Shown in pieces: positions 1 through 13,080 of a stretch of 64,000 bases of DNA. The stretch lies in contig JBOZIK010000001.1 of NCBI GenBank assembly GCA_051453625.1, positions 267,476,380 through 267,540,379 on the forward strand, given 5' to 3'. The stretch comes from Welwitschia mirabilis (Eukaryota > Gnetophyta > Gnetopsida > Welwitschiales). The notes below the pieces were generated by a model. It saw only the letters and a program-made list of their open reading frames with translations, did no database searches and had not been told where the DNA came from. The position numbers and the translations under genes were made by a program. Position 1 is the first letter of the stretch; each line of letters starts with the position of its first letter.

Positions 1-1239
1 ACTAATCTCTAAAATAGATATTTTAGCATAATTAAATTATTAATTATCATATTCTAATAATTTTATTCCGAATCCAACTTATGATCTTATGTATTAGTTA
101 ATTCTAAAAGTAGTTTTAGCTAATCTAAATTTCAACTATCAAAATAACTACATTTTAAGCTATACGATATAACTTAAAAGTAATGATGAAGATTAAATGG
201 CCCTTTAACCATGTCTAAATCAATGTATAATGGAATTATAAATGAAAAATTGTATTAATGACATTAAAAATGGGTTGATAAAGTTCACTCATAGTCTCAA
301 GAGAATTATGCAAATGTTGAGGCTCTATAGAAAGCAGTAAACAACAAAATCAAATCTATCTTATAAGAACTCAAATGCTGATCATGAGAAAAACTCATAA
401 GAGACCTTAATCTCAAATATATATCTCTATTCAAGACTTAAATAATAGAATATGAAGCCTAGAGAAACAACTCTTATAATCCGTAGGATCATAAATTCTT
501 AAGGATATTAATAGGTAGGTAAGAAAATGTTGAGTAAATAACTACCTTAAGAAACCAAAAATCATAGCATGGAAGGAAGATATATTCAAGAATGTATAAA
601 TAAAGTCTAAATTCATAAGTAAGTAGGCATTCTAAGATCATATAATAAATCATATTAATGGTTACAACCCATTGAAAAATAATTTAGACTAAAAAATGTT
701 GTTAATTAATCACATAGCCAATATATTTTAATGTTCTTACCTCAATGCTTATAGCCCTTGAGCCTTATCTTGTAAATTAAAAAGAGTATAACATACTTTT
801 ATTAAAGGAAGTGGAAGTGNNNNNNNNNNNNNNNNNNNNNNNNNNNNNNNNNNNNNNNNNNNNNNNNNNNNNNNNNNNNNNNNNNNNNNNNNNNNNNNNN
901 NNNNNNNNNNNNNNNNNNNTATGCTAATGAATCAAAGGATATAGATGATTTGATAATAAGTGATGTAGCAACATGATGAAGTCATCTTAATGTGATTATG
1001 AATGATTAGATTAGTTAACCTTTGAAAGGCATTTATTCTTGATTATTTCATTAAACATAAAATAATGTAATTCAAAAGTTCCTATGACAAAGAAAGAGCC
1101 TTTATGAGCATTGAAATGAATTTTAGAAGCTAGCAAGGTTTTAATCATAACAAAATATAATGAATTTGCTTATAATCTCATTAACACTCTTTCATTTAGG
1201 TAATAAATTATAGTATGATCACTATAACCTAAGCCTCCA
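1..1239. other. Unassigned AT-rich flank outside element D
   Basis: I could not recognise a gene or retroelement domain in this stretch on either strand. It includes a 100-N gap at 820-919 with no obvious matching flanks. It lies outside the LTR that starts near 1240, so it should be the older sequence into which element D inserted. The other side of that insertion (54090 onward) encodes a chromovirus integrase remnant, but I found no matching upstream pol sequence here. Confidence 0.4.
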
Positions 1240-2480
1240 TGATAGGGGTAGTAGTAATTAGCTAGACTAACTATGACCTATCTCGTCATATCATAGAAAG
1301 CTTTAAATGTAAACCTTAGATAGTAGAATCTAGGATTGAGATATTTTCTATCTCTAATCACTTTTGCAACTATCAAATAGTACTTTAAATGATGTCATTA
1401 TGAAAAATTAATAAGTTAAAAAGAAATAGACAATAATGAATAGCCAAATCTATAAAAAGAAAAATGGACAATTACTATTATATAGTCTTGATAGTTTGTC
1501 ATATTATTAGTTGTATGTTGCCTATAGTATGGTTTAAATGAAGCCAAAAATGGGCATTTTTAGGGATGTATGTCATAGAATGAAGGAATCACAAACTATG
1601 AGAATAGAATCATGCATTGAACTACTTGATAAGCTTATGATACTAGTACTTTCTATTTGATAGGTTGTGAATAGAATTTGAATGGAAATAAAAAGGTGGT
1701 AAATGGTTTCAACTAATGATATAGAATAAATTACCTTTTGATGTAATAAAAGCTAAACTAAGCTAATTAACTAATTTAATTAAATAGGAAGAAATTAATA
1801 GTATAAAATAACTTGACTTCCATGACTTGAGCAACATAATAGTAATGAAATAATCAAGGAATAACCTATATTTTGACCAAACTAAGATCACCCAAAAGAT
1901 TGAAAATCAAATATTTATTGCATTCAAATGATGATTATTAATTGAGTGAACTATAATTACTTAAAGCTTATTTGTATTTAATTTTTTTCTTACACTAATT
2001 ATCTAATTTTTTAATGAAATAAAGGAAGTAATTATGATGGTTTTTAAGGGAATTTTAGAGAAGATGACAAAGGATTCTACACAGGGAAGATACATTTTCA
2101 ATTATAATTTGTGGAATCCTTGTCTTCACATTGGTTTTAGTAGAAATTTTTACAATTTTTGGCATAATTCAATTCTATTGCATGATTATCATCTAAGTGA
2201 TAGTTGTGAAATAGCTCTTTTAATCCTTATTTCTTGATCATAACTGCATGTTCTCATATCTTCCATTGAGTGATATGTATGTTATTACTCATAATGAGTT
2301 AAACTTATCACCAAATCATTCTGATGCAATAGCATGGTTGTCTTGATCCTTATCAATGAGTGATAGATTATGGATGATATCATCTTTACAATATATCATT
2401 GGATGATAAAGCTATCATAGTGTTGTTGTTGGACAATATATTTAGATCTCAATTCCCTTGAGTAGATATTCATTATTGCA
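1240..2480 (-). repeat. Element D 3' LTR (uninterrupted copy)
   Basis: This block is collinear with 36997-37882 and, after a 15 kb interruption by element C, with 53172-54058. Shared landmarks are the AGGGGTAGTAGTA start, a GCCTATAG segment near 1520, and a tail containing AATCCTTAT and a run of GAGTGATAG-like motifs. It begins TGATAGGGG at 1240. The right edge is placed at TTGCA (2480), where similarity fades. It shows the sequence before element C inserted: TCTTC at 2123-2127 corresponds to the TCTTT duplicated around C. Confidence 0.75.
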
Positions 2481-3000
2481 TGCTTGAAGCCTAGACACAT
2501 TACAACTAGTTTGTTATCTAGTAATAGAGATCAATTTTGTATTTTAGAACATTATTTTAGATTTGGTCTTCCTATGATTGTGCTATGATAATTCTATGTC
2601 TTTCATCTCTTCAATCAACAATACTTGCATATAGTCATTATAATTATCACATTTAATTGTAGATCTATCACATAGTAATGGATCTAGTGACAAGATAAAT
2701 ATCCTTCATTCTCATGCATTTTATCATTTTAGCACCTTAGATGTTACTTTATAAATTAACCCATTTTGATATAATTTATAGTAAGTTTCAATGTAAACTA
2801 TAATAAAATACATGAAAATTTCATCATAAAAGATGAACTTTTAATGTTAATCACAACCCCATTATAAGCAGTAATAGTCCATTGATCATTAGCTTAAACT
2901 TTTACCCAAAAAATAAAAGATACAAAGACATGTTTTTAAATAACAAGATTTTTTTCTATTAACATTAAAAAGGAAATCACATCAAGTAGTACAAATTAAA
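2481..3000. other. Element D spacer between 3' LTR and third ORF
   Basis: This AT-rich stretch has no recognisable coding sequence. By position it should hold the polypurine tract of element D next to the LTR edge at about 2480, but I could not identify a clear one. Confidence 0.35.
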
Positions 3001-5270
3001 GTTTCATGTTTTATGAGTCCTCTCCTTTAGTAGGGGAAGAAGGACTAGTAACTCTACCTACTTTAAGGCCTAAATGAATCTTTATCTTTTCTACTTTTTC
3101 TATTAGGTTAGTGAGGCATGTATCAACCATCTGAACCTACTTCTAAAGCTATTGCATCTATTCCTAAAGCATGTCAAAGTTTTATATCAAGAATGTTAGC
3201 AGTGAAATATCTATTTGAGTACCTCATAAGCACTTTAGAGGTTGTGCCTCTACTATCTTATTCAAGTAAATAATAGGGAGCTCCTTGGCAATTAGAGTAG
3301 TTATATGTATATTAGATTTCTTGGTATGCACTAGAACAATTTAAATTTACAAAATGGCATTGAAGAGAAAGGGAAAAGCTATCATCATGGTAGGTTGGAT
3401 GTCATATTTTATAAATTTAAAAATATAATAAGTCAAAGGCTTAGCAATGACAAGGGGTATAACTAGCTTGACATGAAAAGTCATAAAATTGATAACATGA
3501 GTTACGGAATGAATTTTAAATGCTACTAATCTAAAGAATACCCAATGTAATGGAGCCAGTACTTGAATGTCAAGATGCTTTTCAAATGCCAATGTAGCCT
3601 CATATACTACAATTTATTCCATAGCTAACACCTTGAAAAACTCAACGCTTTATTTCCTACTATCATGATCAATATATAAATGATTCCATTAATTGAAAAT
3701 ATTGAAGAATTCATGTAAAAATTATTTAGTAGTTTTAATATCCACTGATTTCACATTATATGTAATAATAATTTGTCATTCTAGTTAGTTTGGATCGTTA
3801 CTGATGTTCACATATTTATAGTAGAAATTCATGTTATGATAGAACTGTTAGGCCTAAGTGAGGTAGAAATCCTTGTATGAAGTGCATGTAAATCAAACCA
3901 AGCCATGATTAATTAAATCTTAGATGATGCCACATTGAATAGTTTCCAATGACATACTATAATCATCTCCTAAAATGATGGTGAGTTTTTGAANNNNNNN
4001 NNNNNNNNNNNNNNNNNNNNNNNNNNNNNNNNNNNNNNNNNNNNNNNNNNNNNNNNNNNNNNNNNNNNNNNNNNNNNNNNNNNNNNNNNNNNNACAACTA
4101 GAGTAGTTATATGTATATGAGATTTCTTGGTATGCATTGGAACAATTTAAATTTACAAAATGGCATTGAAGAGGAAGGGACAAGCTATCATCATGGTAGG
4201 TTGGATGTCATATTTTATAAATTTAGAAATATAATAAGTCAAAGGCTTAGCATTAACAAGGGGTATAATTAGCTTGACTTGACAAGTCATCAAATTAATA
4301 ACATGAGTTATGGAATGAATTTTAAATGGTACTAATCTAATTAATAACAAATGTAATGGAGCTAGTACTTGAATCTCAATATGCTTTTCAAATGCCAATG
4401 TAGCCTCATATACTTTAATTTATTCCATAGCTAACACCTTGAAAAACTCAACCCTTTATTTCCTACTATTATGATCAATATATAAATGAATCCATTGATT
4501 GAAAATATTGAAGAATTCATGTAAAAATTATTAAGTACTTTTAATATCCACTAATTCCATATTATATGTAATAATGATTTGTCATTCTAGCTACTTTGGA
4601 TCCCTACTGATGTTCACATATTTATAGTGAAAATTCATGTTATGGTAGAACTGTTAGGCCTAAGTGAGGTAGAAATTCTTGTATGAAGTGCATGTAAATC
4701 AAACCAAGCTATGATTGATTAAATCTTGGATGATGCCACGTTGAATAGTTTCCAATGGCATACTATAATCATTTCCTAGAATGATGGTGACTTTTTGAAA
4801 TCTCTTTCATTTAGGCTTAGCTTTTTGTGATAAAATTCTCTATTAAGAAGCTACTCTTCAGTAATAGAAGATGGTAAGAATTCTTTGGGAGGTTTACTCC
4901 TAGTGGTATTATAAGCTAAAGTTTGAATGTTATAAGTGAGTTTCTTAACCTAAGAGGAAGAAAAATTATTAGTAATTCCTTTCATTCTAAAAAATTTTGN
5001 NNNNNNNNNNNNNNNNNNNNNNNNNNNNNNNNNNNNNNNNNNNNNNNNNNNNNNNNNNNNNNNNNNNNNNNNNNNNNNNNNNNNNNNNNNNNNNNNNNNG
5101 TGATAAAATTCTCTATTAAGAAGCCTAATCTTTAGCAATAGGAGCTAGTAAGAATTCTTTGGGAGGTTCACTCCTAGTGGTATTATAAGCTAAAGTTTGA
5201 AGGTTATAAGTGAGTTTCTTAACCTATGAGGAAGAAAAATTGTTAGTAATTCCTTTCATTCTAAAAAATT
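3000..5270 (-). pseudogene. Element D third (env-like) ORF, decayed
   Basis: Read on the minus strand this is a broken ORF downstream of pol. It contains an 81-codon open stretch (4153-4398, with a near-copy at 3347-3592) that includes IQVLAPLHLLLIRLVPFKIH. Near 3000-3130 it ends in a heptad-like tail, VDTCLTNLIEKVEKIKIH, followed by a Ser/Pro-rich end. The position matches the extra ORF of Athila-type elements, and the layout resembles the domain called putative plant transposon protein. Two gaps (3993-4093 and 5000-5099) have duplicated flanks: 3290-3992 is repeated at 4094-4797 and 4826-4999 at 5099-5275, so only one copy of each may be real. Its function is unknown. Confidence 0.55.
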
Positions 5271-5279
5271 TTGAAGTAC

Positions 5280-7858
5280 CCAAAAAATAATGAAGAAATT
5301 GAAAAAAACTTAAATAAATTACACTGGATTTGACTGGTAGCTATTTATTTAGTAAATTGGAATTCAAATAATGCTTGTTGTAGACTAAACTTAGAGAGAT
5401 ATAATAAAAATGTTATTCAGTTAAAAAAATCTCTTCAAAATCCTAATTTAGACATTTCTAAGAATAGAAATGAAAAAAATAAAATAAAAATGTATATTAG
5501 GGACTTACCCATATGGTAAAAGTTCCTTTCATGTTGACGTATAGGTGGAATAACAAGATTTAGCAAAGAATCACACTTTTCTCATAGGGAATCAAAGGTT
5601 TTCATCATACATATAGGATTAAAAACTGAGTTTGTTACTTCTTTTTGTAATTTTTTTAACTAACTTTCCTATCATGGCATAATGGCCCTATGACAACATT
5701 TCTAAGTAATATAACTCTAGCCATCATAGAGTAATACATGCATGATAGCCAGAGAGTGTAGATTCTTTAGTTTTTATAATACAATGTTCTATGATAGCAC
5801 TCTATGTCTTAGTTAAGCCTTATTATAGCTAGTAATAGTGGGTGATGGGTTATGATAAAAGGCACAAAATCTTTAGCTTAATCACACTGCAATACTATAG
5901 TAATAGTCACTTAGTGATGTGCTATGATAAATTGATTTTATTTCTTCCCTTGATTATTTAGTCCTTCAAGTCAATAAGTTACTATAAAAAAATCTATGAT
6001 GCCATAATTACCTTATGATATTATTATCAATATTATAGAAATATAATATATATTTAAATATTGCTTTTATAATATATGTTTCTAAGATTTATTTGAAAAT
6101 TTTAGTAGGCTTGCACAACTCTATCATGGAGTGATAACCATCCAAGAGCACCATTATTTTTTTTTTGTATATATATATATATATGTATGTATGTACATGT
6201 ATATGTATACATAGAGACTTGCACAAAATTTAACTAATCCAACTCTGTTGTAGAGTGATAGCCATATGAAAGCATCATTCCATGATTTTTTCTTCTTTTT
6301 TTTAATTAAAAGAAAATTCAATCCATAGTGATGCCACTCAGGTTTTACATACGCTATATACTATGTTCCTTAAATATAGGCAAATAGTAACATCTATGAT
6401 ACCTAGGTTGATGACATGGTAATTTTCCATAAAAATTTATATCATTTAAGGTGTACTTTGGTAGGAGCATTTACTCATATTTATGTTTTATGCATAAAGA
6501 TCAGCATCTATAGCTTCACTTAGGTAGTAAAGAAATTACCTCTAGCATTAATAAATGCTAATTAGGATGGAAATTTATACTTTCCTTAACATAAAGATTA
6601 GAAGAACTAATGCCATATTATTACCTAGGTTAAGGATATAAGTGACCATTAGAAGCATAAATGTTAGCATTCTTATAAGTGAAAATTAGTGGTATAAAGC
6701 TCTAGTGGAAAGAAAAAGGCATGCTTAATTATTGTCAAGTTCATTAGGTTTTTTTACATTTGCCCCTTATTAACAATGGAAAGATAGGAGGATTACTGAA
6801 CTATCAATAATTTGATTGAAATTTACTTTTTCAATAGGCTCATCCTATTTTGGATACTGGGTTTAAACTCTATGTTTACCACATAAGGAGGAGTTATCCT
6901 TCTCTTGAGGGTTATTTAGACTTAAACCCATAATGAAGATATATGTTAATATCAAACTCTTTAGTTTTAAAAGGAGGAAGTATTCATGTTAAATATCAGT
7001 AAATATTTGGTTAGTTTAAATTTTAGGCTAACATCCCCCTTTTTAAAGCTCTATCAATTTTAGAGTAAATGACTAAGTATGGATATCATGAAGAAAAACC
7101 AATTTGGATGAGAAGCTTAGCAAAGTTAGAAGGAAGGATGGTGGAGATGGGGTGGTAAAATAATGAAAAAGATCAAATAATTTTTTGTAGTGGAGTTAAT
7201 AAACTATTTATTAACTTTGTCTTGCCATTAAAATAACTCATAGGCATAGAATTAATAAATGAACATTAGACATATATTATTATTCTAGAGTGCAAAGGTT
7301 CTAACAATTGACTACCCTAATGTTAACTACCTTTGACTTGGTATAAACATACTAAGTTAGTGGAAAAAATGAAGAATCAACATACTATTTTAGAAGCATA
7401 ATAGAATAAATAGATCATTTTATTCCCGCATGTGTGCTTCAACTATCCATAGCTACAAAGATATAATTAACATTTCTAGAGTTTGGTTGGTTATAGTAAA
7501 TTATAAAGTACACTATAGAACACTATAATATGAGATTTTGAAAAGATGAAAAGGCTCATGGATGGAAGGGAAATGATGGGTATATTATAGAAGGAGTTTA
7601 TTTACTATTTCTAAGCATGAAGTCATCATGATAAGAGCATAACCATTGTCAGAGGAGTAAGAACCCATAAAGTTTACCTAAATTATGGCTAAATAATCCC
7701 TCAGTGGATTTCTCATGGTTATCATATTACACTATTAAAGGCCTCTCTTAGGAATATTTACCCTAGGATATTTATAATAGAACTTTTACAAATGTATTAT
7801 CCTTCTTATATTTTTGTTGTTCTTTTTAAATAAATTTTATTGAGCAATATTAATTTAT
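5280..7858. other. Element D spacer between pol and third ORF
   Basis: No gene is recognisable here. A short motif family occurs (forms of TATAGAGTGATAGCCAT), with two partly repeated units at about 6110-6160 and 6210-6290. There is also a simple (AT)n/(GTAT)n tract near 6168-6200. The motif resembles decayed palindromes in the element D LTR. A 451-N gap starts at 7859. Confidence 0.4.
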
Positions 7859-8309
7859 NNNNNNNNNNNNNNNNNNNNNNNNNNNNNNNNNNNNNNNNNN
7901 NNNNNNNNNNNNNNNNNNNNNNNNNNNNNNNNNNNNNNNNNNNNNNNNNNNNNNNNNNNNNNNNNNNNNNNNNNNNNNNNNNNNNNNNNNNNNNNNNNNN
8001 NNNNNNNNNNNNNNNNNNNNNNNNNNNNNNNNNNNNNNNNNNNNNNNNNNNNNNNNNNNNNNNNNNNNNNNNNNNNNNNNNNNNNNNNNNNNNNNNNNNN
8101 NNNNNNNNNNNNNNNNNNNNNNNNNNNNNNNNNNNNNNNNNNNNNNNNNNNNNNNNNNNNNNNNNNNNNNNNNNNNNNNNNNNNNNNNNNNNNNNNNNNN
8201 NNNNNNNNNNNNNNNNNNNNNNNNNNNNNNNNNNNNNNNNNNNNNNNNNNNNNNNNNNNNNNNNNNNNNNNNNNNNNNNNNNNNNNNNNNNNNNNNNNNN
8301 NNNNNNNNN

Positions 8310-8728
8310 CTACTTCAAAGGGTCCTTCCCATTTAATAATTAATTTTCAATGGAATTTGTGTACTCATATTGTATAGCAGAACCTTGTTTTTTGAGTTAA
8401 ATATTTTTATTTTAGTCTTTTTATCATAGTAATATTTCATTTATTTCTTTATTATTTATTGTTTATTTACTACATTGAATCATGTCTCATCTAGATTCTC
8501 CAATTAGAGTAACATTTTTTTTAATGTTTTCATCAATATTAAGATTTAACTTTTAAAGTAGATTGTAAGATTTATATTAGATGTCAAGAGATAGTAGGAA
8601 TTTTTCCTGATAAACTAACTAATATGGAGTATATCCTAAGAAATTCCTTTATGTAGTACCATAAGAGCATAATGCATTGATTACTTTCTTATACTAATCC
8701 TTATTATAGCTTATAGTTTTAACCAAAA
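8310..8728 (-). pseudogene. Element D integrase C-terminal part
   Basis: Minus-strand translation from 8728 leftward gives YKKVINALCSYGTT, then LGYTPYQLVYQEKFLLSLDI, then MKYYYDKKTKIKIFNSK with NKVLLYNMSTQIPLK. This matches the gypsy integrase region after the catalytic core: the WAYRTT-like block, the TPYQLVY block and the GDLVLL-like C-terminal block. Several stops interrupt it. It continues the core found at 12427-13080, from which it is separated by element H. The 451-N gap at 7859-8309 removes its end. Confidence 0.75.
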
Positions 8729-8768
8729 TGTAACATCATGGTTTTGTAACGTAAGAACTTCAAACAAT

Positions 8769-8780
8769 GCTTTGATACCG
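8769..8780 (-). promoter_or_regulatory. Primer-binding site, element H (tRNA-iMet type)
   Basis: The plus strand reads GCTTTGATACCG. Its reverse complement matches the plant tRNA-iMet primer site TGGTATCAGAGC except for one G-to-A and the terminal base. It lies immediately outside the LTR end TGTAACACC, in minus orientation. Confidence 0.7.
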
Positions 8781-9714
8781 AAATGTAACACCTAGATTTC
8801 CGCATCTAAAAGCTTAAATTATTACAAATAATTTTATTAAAAATAGAAGCCAATAATTCTTAAATGAATCTATATTCATGCAAGAAAATACATCCTTAAG
8901 TAACTTTGTAGGTATAAAGATAAGTAACTCATATAATGATTAAACATACAAGAAAACAAATATCTCTTTATATCCAAAATAATCCAAATATTATATTGAC
9001 ATCATATGACAAAGGTCAATCACAAGATGTAATAGATTACAAGTACAAAGAGGAATAAATCACTCTATTTTCATAATTTCTCATGCAAAAGCTAAAATAA
9101 ATCAATATTTTTAAACACCATTCTTTGTAAGACAAATCAACATTTTCTTCAACCACTTATTAAACACAAATAACATGGTGTGATAATTATAACCTTTACA
9201 GTTCCTAGTATGGTCCATCTACCATTACCTCATACAAGATATAATAATCTACGCACACCTATTCAAGTCTCAGAAATAAAAGAATATACAAAGATAGAAT
9301 GCTTTTTCAGAAGGGTTTCAAAAAAATTATCCATTTGTCTAGAGATTCATTGCTATGACCAATAGAAACCCTTCAGATGGGATAAATCCTCTGAAGCTTC
9401 ATCTCATGCATAACTAGATGGATTACAAAATTACCTTGATCACTTTGATAGCTTACTTTCATGGCCAATGGAAGCCCTTAAAGTGGCATAACCCCTCAAG
9501 CCACATGATTTGATCACATATCAAAGTTTAAAGCATAGAATTGAATTCACAACCAATATATTATATGTATAAGAAATACTTTCATGAATATAATAGATAG
9601 TAGGAACAATCCATAAAACATGTAAAAATGCAAGAAATAGATGGAAATCCATAAAATTCAAGAAAATAATTAAAGAACATAAGTCATAAAAGAGTGAAAT
9701 AACATAATAACCAT

Positions 9715-10616
9715 ATGAAAAAATAGATTAAGCCATAAAACCTTACAAAGAAATGGATAAAGATCATGGAATCATATCCAAATTTCATCAAAGATTTAAG
9801 GATTTTTGGAAATTCTAAGGTTTAAAGGCTTATCTAAGCTCTAAAGTTGGATAGTGAAGACTCCTTCAAAAATGATAGTGAGAGTAAAGGAGAGAGAAGG
9901 GTGCTATTTATAACTGAGATTTGGTGGAGTGTGAAGGGTTATAAGAATATGAAGATAAAACATCATAAAGGAGGATGGTTGAGGTGGCAAAATTTGGTAA
10001 ATATTNNNNNNNNNNNNNNNNNNNNNNNNNNNNNNNNNNNNNNNNNNNNNNNNNNNNNNNNNNNNNNNNNNNNNNNNNNNNNNNNNNNNNNNNNNNNNNN
10101 NNNNNNNNNNNNNNNNNNNNNNNNNNNNNNNNNNNNNNNNNNNNNNNNNNNNNNNNNNNNNNNNNNNNNNNNNNNNNNNNNNNNNNNNNNNNNNNNNNNN
10201 NNNNNNNNNNNNNNNNNNNNNNNNNNNNNNNNNNNNNNNNNNNNNNNNNNNNNNNNNNNNNNNNNNNNNACTACTATAAAATGTGAGGTATTATTACATA
10301 AAATCTTCACAATAAAAATTGCATCATTAGAAATCTTAAAATATATACATGTATAGTGTGACTAACTTGAGTATATATAACAATATTTTTCCATATAAAT
10401 TTAATAAGAATGCAATAATCAAATAAGAAAAATAATATTAATGTAAGAATGAGAGATCATTCCTGAGGATAAAAAAATAATATTATGGCTTTTTACAAAA
10501 TGAAGGACTTAAAAGTACAAAATTTTCCATAATACGATGTTATTTTAATAAATACAATATCTATATTAGCTTAAGAACTCCTTAAAACTATTATAATTAA
10601 ATTTTTTATCTAAATG
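9715..10616. repeat. Internal repeat of element H, copy 1
   Basis: The segment around 9715-10005 (with AAGATCATGGAATCATATCCAA) and 10270-10616 (starting ACTACTATAAAATGTGAGG) recurs at 11212-11490 and 11771-12116. Part of the latter is repeated once more at 12217-12426 after a gap with duplicated flanks. The order is conserved, so a unit of about 0.9 kb is duplicated. A 264-N gap lies inside this copy. Confidence 0.65.
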
Positions 10617-10706
10617 NNNNNNNNNNNNNNNNNNNNNNNNNNNNNNNNNNNNNNNNNNNNNNNNNNNNNNNNNNNNNNNNNNNNNNNNNNNNNNNNNNNN
10701 NNNNNN

Positions 10707-11205
10707 TATAACACATTCATATTCCCAAGAAGATTTTGCTTCTGTCTCTCCTAATCATTGTACTAAAGTTGAATTTATCTTCCTTTGACTATAGTTTTCT
10801 ATTGATCAAAACATGTAATGTAAGTTAGATATCAAAATAACAATACTAGCATATGAATTTTACTAAAAGTGGCTAATAGATTAACATCATTTCTATTCTT
10901 TAGGACCATAAAATATAACATCCAAACAATTTACTCTTCGTAGATTAGCTCCTATGTATTTCAATCTAGTACTCCCATGTAAAGGTATTAGTATCAAATT
11001 TCCATAGTGGCATATTTTAAGAAAGTTTCTATGTATGAATTTTTCTAGAGGATACAATGATTATTTTTAAAAGTATTCATACATAACTAGTTGCATAAGA
11101 AATCATTCTTATTTTCAATTTGTTTCTATACATTTTGGGAGTTTTTTAATTTACAAATTTATTTCTTAATCCTAAGTTGTAGAGAAGGAGGATAAAAAAA
11201 TCTAC
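10707..11205. other. Unassigned segment between the two H repeat copies
   Basis: It follows a 90-N gap and has no counterpart in the neighbouring repeat copies. I found no convincing domain on either strand. It could be a separate small insertion or a misplaced contig. Confidence 0.3.
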
Positions 11206-11211
11206 ATACAA

Positions 11212-12426
11212 AGTAGATTATGCCACGAAACATTACAAGAAAATGATAAAAGATCATGGAACCATATCGAAATTAAATCAAAGATTCAAGGACTTCCACA
11301 AATTCCAAGGTTCAAAGGTTTCCAAGGCTTATCCAAGCTCCAACGTTTGGTAGTGAAGGCTTCTCCAAAAATGAAAATAAGAGAAAATGAGAAATANNNN
11401 NNNNNNNNNNNNNNNNNNNNNNNNNNNNNNNNNNNNNNNNNNNNNATATGAAGATAAATCCTCACAAAGGAGGATGGTCATAGTGGCAAAAGTTGATAAA
11501 GATTCTTTATATATGAAGATAAAACATTATGAAGGATGATGGTTGAGATGGAAAAAGTTGTTACAGATTTGATAACCATCCTTATTCTATCTCTTGCGAG
11601 GCCACTAGGTGCATTAATATATAAAAACAAATAATAATGCTCCTCATGAAATTATACAATAATACAAAACCATATTTAAATTATTCTATAGATTAAAGTG
11701 CAAAAGTTATAAAATTTTAACTATAAAAATCATAATTTAAATCATAGAAATTTTTAACAATGAAATATTATGACTACTACAAAATGTGAGGTATTATTTC
11801 ATGTAATTTTCATAATAAAAATTGCACCACTAGAAATCTTAAAATACATACATGTAATAATTTAACTAGCTCGAGAATATATAACAATATTTTTCCATGT
11901 AAATTCATCAAGAGTGCAATAATGACATAAGAAATTCATGTAAGTATTAAAGATCATTCTTAAGGACAACAAAAAAATATTATGGTTTTTTACAAAATGA
12001 AGGACTTAAAAGTACAAATTTTTTCATAATACAATGTTATCTTAATAAACAAAATATCTATATTGTCTTGAGAACTTCATAAAACTATTTTAATTAAATT
12101 TTTAAGCTAAATCCTTNNNNNNNNNNNNNNNNNNNNNNNNNNNNNNNNNNNNNNNNNNNNNNNNNNNNNNNNNNNNNNNNNNNNNNNNNNNNNNNNNNNN
12201 NNNNNNNNNNNNNNNNCAAGAGTGCAATAATAACATAATAAATTCATGTAAGTATTAAAGATCATTCTTAAGGATAACAAAAAAATATTATGATTTTTTA
12301 TAAAATGAAGGACTTAAAAGTACAATTTTTTTCATAATACAATGTTATCTTAATAAACACAATATCTATATTGGCTTGAGGAATTCATAAAACTATTTTA
12401 ATTAAACTTTTAAGCTAAATCCTTCA
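11212..12426. repeat. Internal repeat of element H, copy 2
   Basis: This is the second copy of the H unit: 11212-11490 matches 9715-10005 and 11771-12116 matches 10270-10616. The stretch starting CAAGAGTGCAATAAT at 11914 is repeated after the 100-N gap at 12217. The start of the sense LTR is placed at TGAAGGATTTAGC (minus strand), ending at 12426, because the element D integrase reading frame begins just to the right. Confidence 0.6.
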
Positions 12427-13080
12427 ACTTGCAAAATCTGGACATGATACAAAATCTTCTTGATTTTTTGATTGCTGTTCTCTACCTACCTTTGGTTTAA
12501 GGATGATATGGAAAAGTTATTCTATGTATAATCCCCATTGATTACATTAATCTCCTCATGGCTTAATTGACGAAATGTATTCCTTGATTACTAATTAATG
12601 TCCTTAGTGTCAAAGTTGTTGTAATACATTTCTTTAAAGAAATCAACTATTATTTTTACATCATTTATTTTTGTTGCTTTGTCCTCTTTCCATTTAATAA
12701 CATAATTAACATAGGTATTTATGTATTGATATCCATTTTATTTTGGAAATGGTCTAGTAAATCCAATCCCTCGTACATCAAATGGTTTGCATTATAGAAT
12801 AGGATTCATTAAAATTTTGTCTCTTTTAATTAAACCTTTAATTTTTTAACCATGATCACATTTGGAGACATAATCTGAAAGATTCTTGAAAAAAGTAGGT
12901 CAATAGAATCCACTTAGCAAGACTTTTTGAGCTATCTTCTCCTTATTAAAGTGACCTTCGTAACTACTATTATGATACAATTATAGCATCTTCCATTATT
13001 TCCATTCTAGAATACATCATTGAGATATTTCATCTTTTCCTATTTGATATAGAGTGGATTCTACCAAATATAATTTTTAA
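12427..13080 (-). pseudogene. Element D integrase, zinc-binding and catalytic core
   Basis: Minus-strand translation shows NSSYEGHFNKEKIAQKVLL and YVSKCDHG (the His/Cys zinc-binding part, with the last Cys lost), then FDVRGIGFTRPFP, then ISNQGIHFVN, then ITFPYHP followed by IKK. These are the usual gypsy integrase landmarks in order. The first catalytic Asp (normally GIDF) reads GIGF (codon at 12762-12764). The enzyme would join cDNA ends to target DNA but is dead here. The gene is cut at 12427 by element H and resumes at 8728. Confidence 0.8.

Larger units (their letters stand above)
8729..12426 (-). mobile_element. Element H: chromovirus (Del/Tekay-like) LTR remnant inserted in the D integrase
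   Basis: A block starting TGTAACACCTAGATTTCC (8783) is preceded by GCTTTGATACC (8769-8780), the reverse complement of a tRNA-iMet primer site. The sense LTR therefore ends GGTGTTACA just before its primer site, as in Del/Tekay chromoviruses. About 40 bp further out is a second end-like TGTAACATC (8729), which suggests LTR, primer site and a remnant of the other LTR with the interior deleted. The element D integrase reading frame stops at its right edge and resumes at its left edge. CAAAA occurs at 8724-8728 and at 12432-12436, but 5 bp outside the best right LTR edge, so it is not a proven target duplication. The block includes gaps and an internal repeat. Confidence 0.6.

Noticed and set aside
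3347-4398. Two tandem 81-codon genes
   Set aside because: They are the same stretch of the D third ORF seen on both sides of a gap whose flanks are duplicated.
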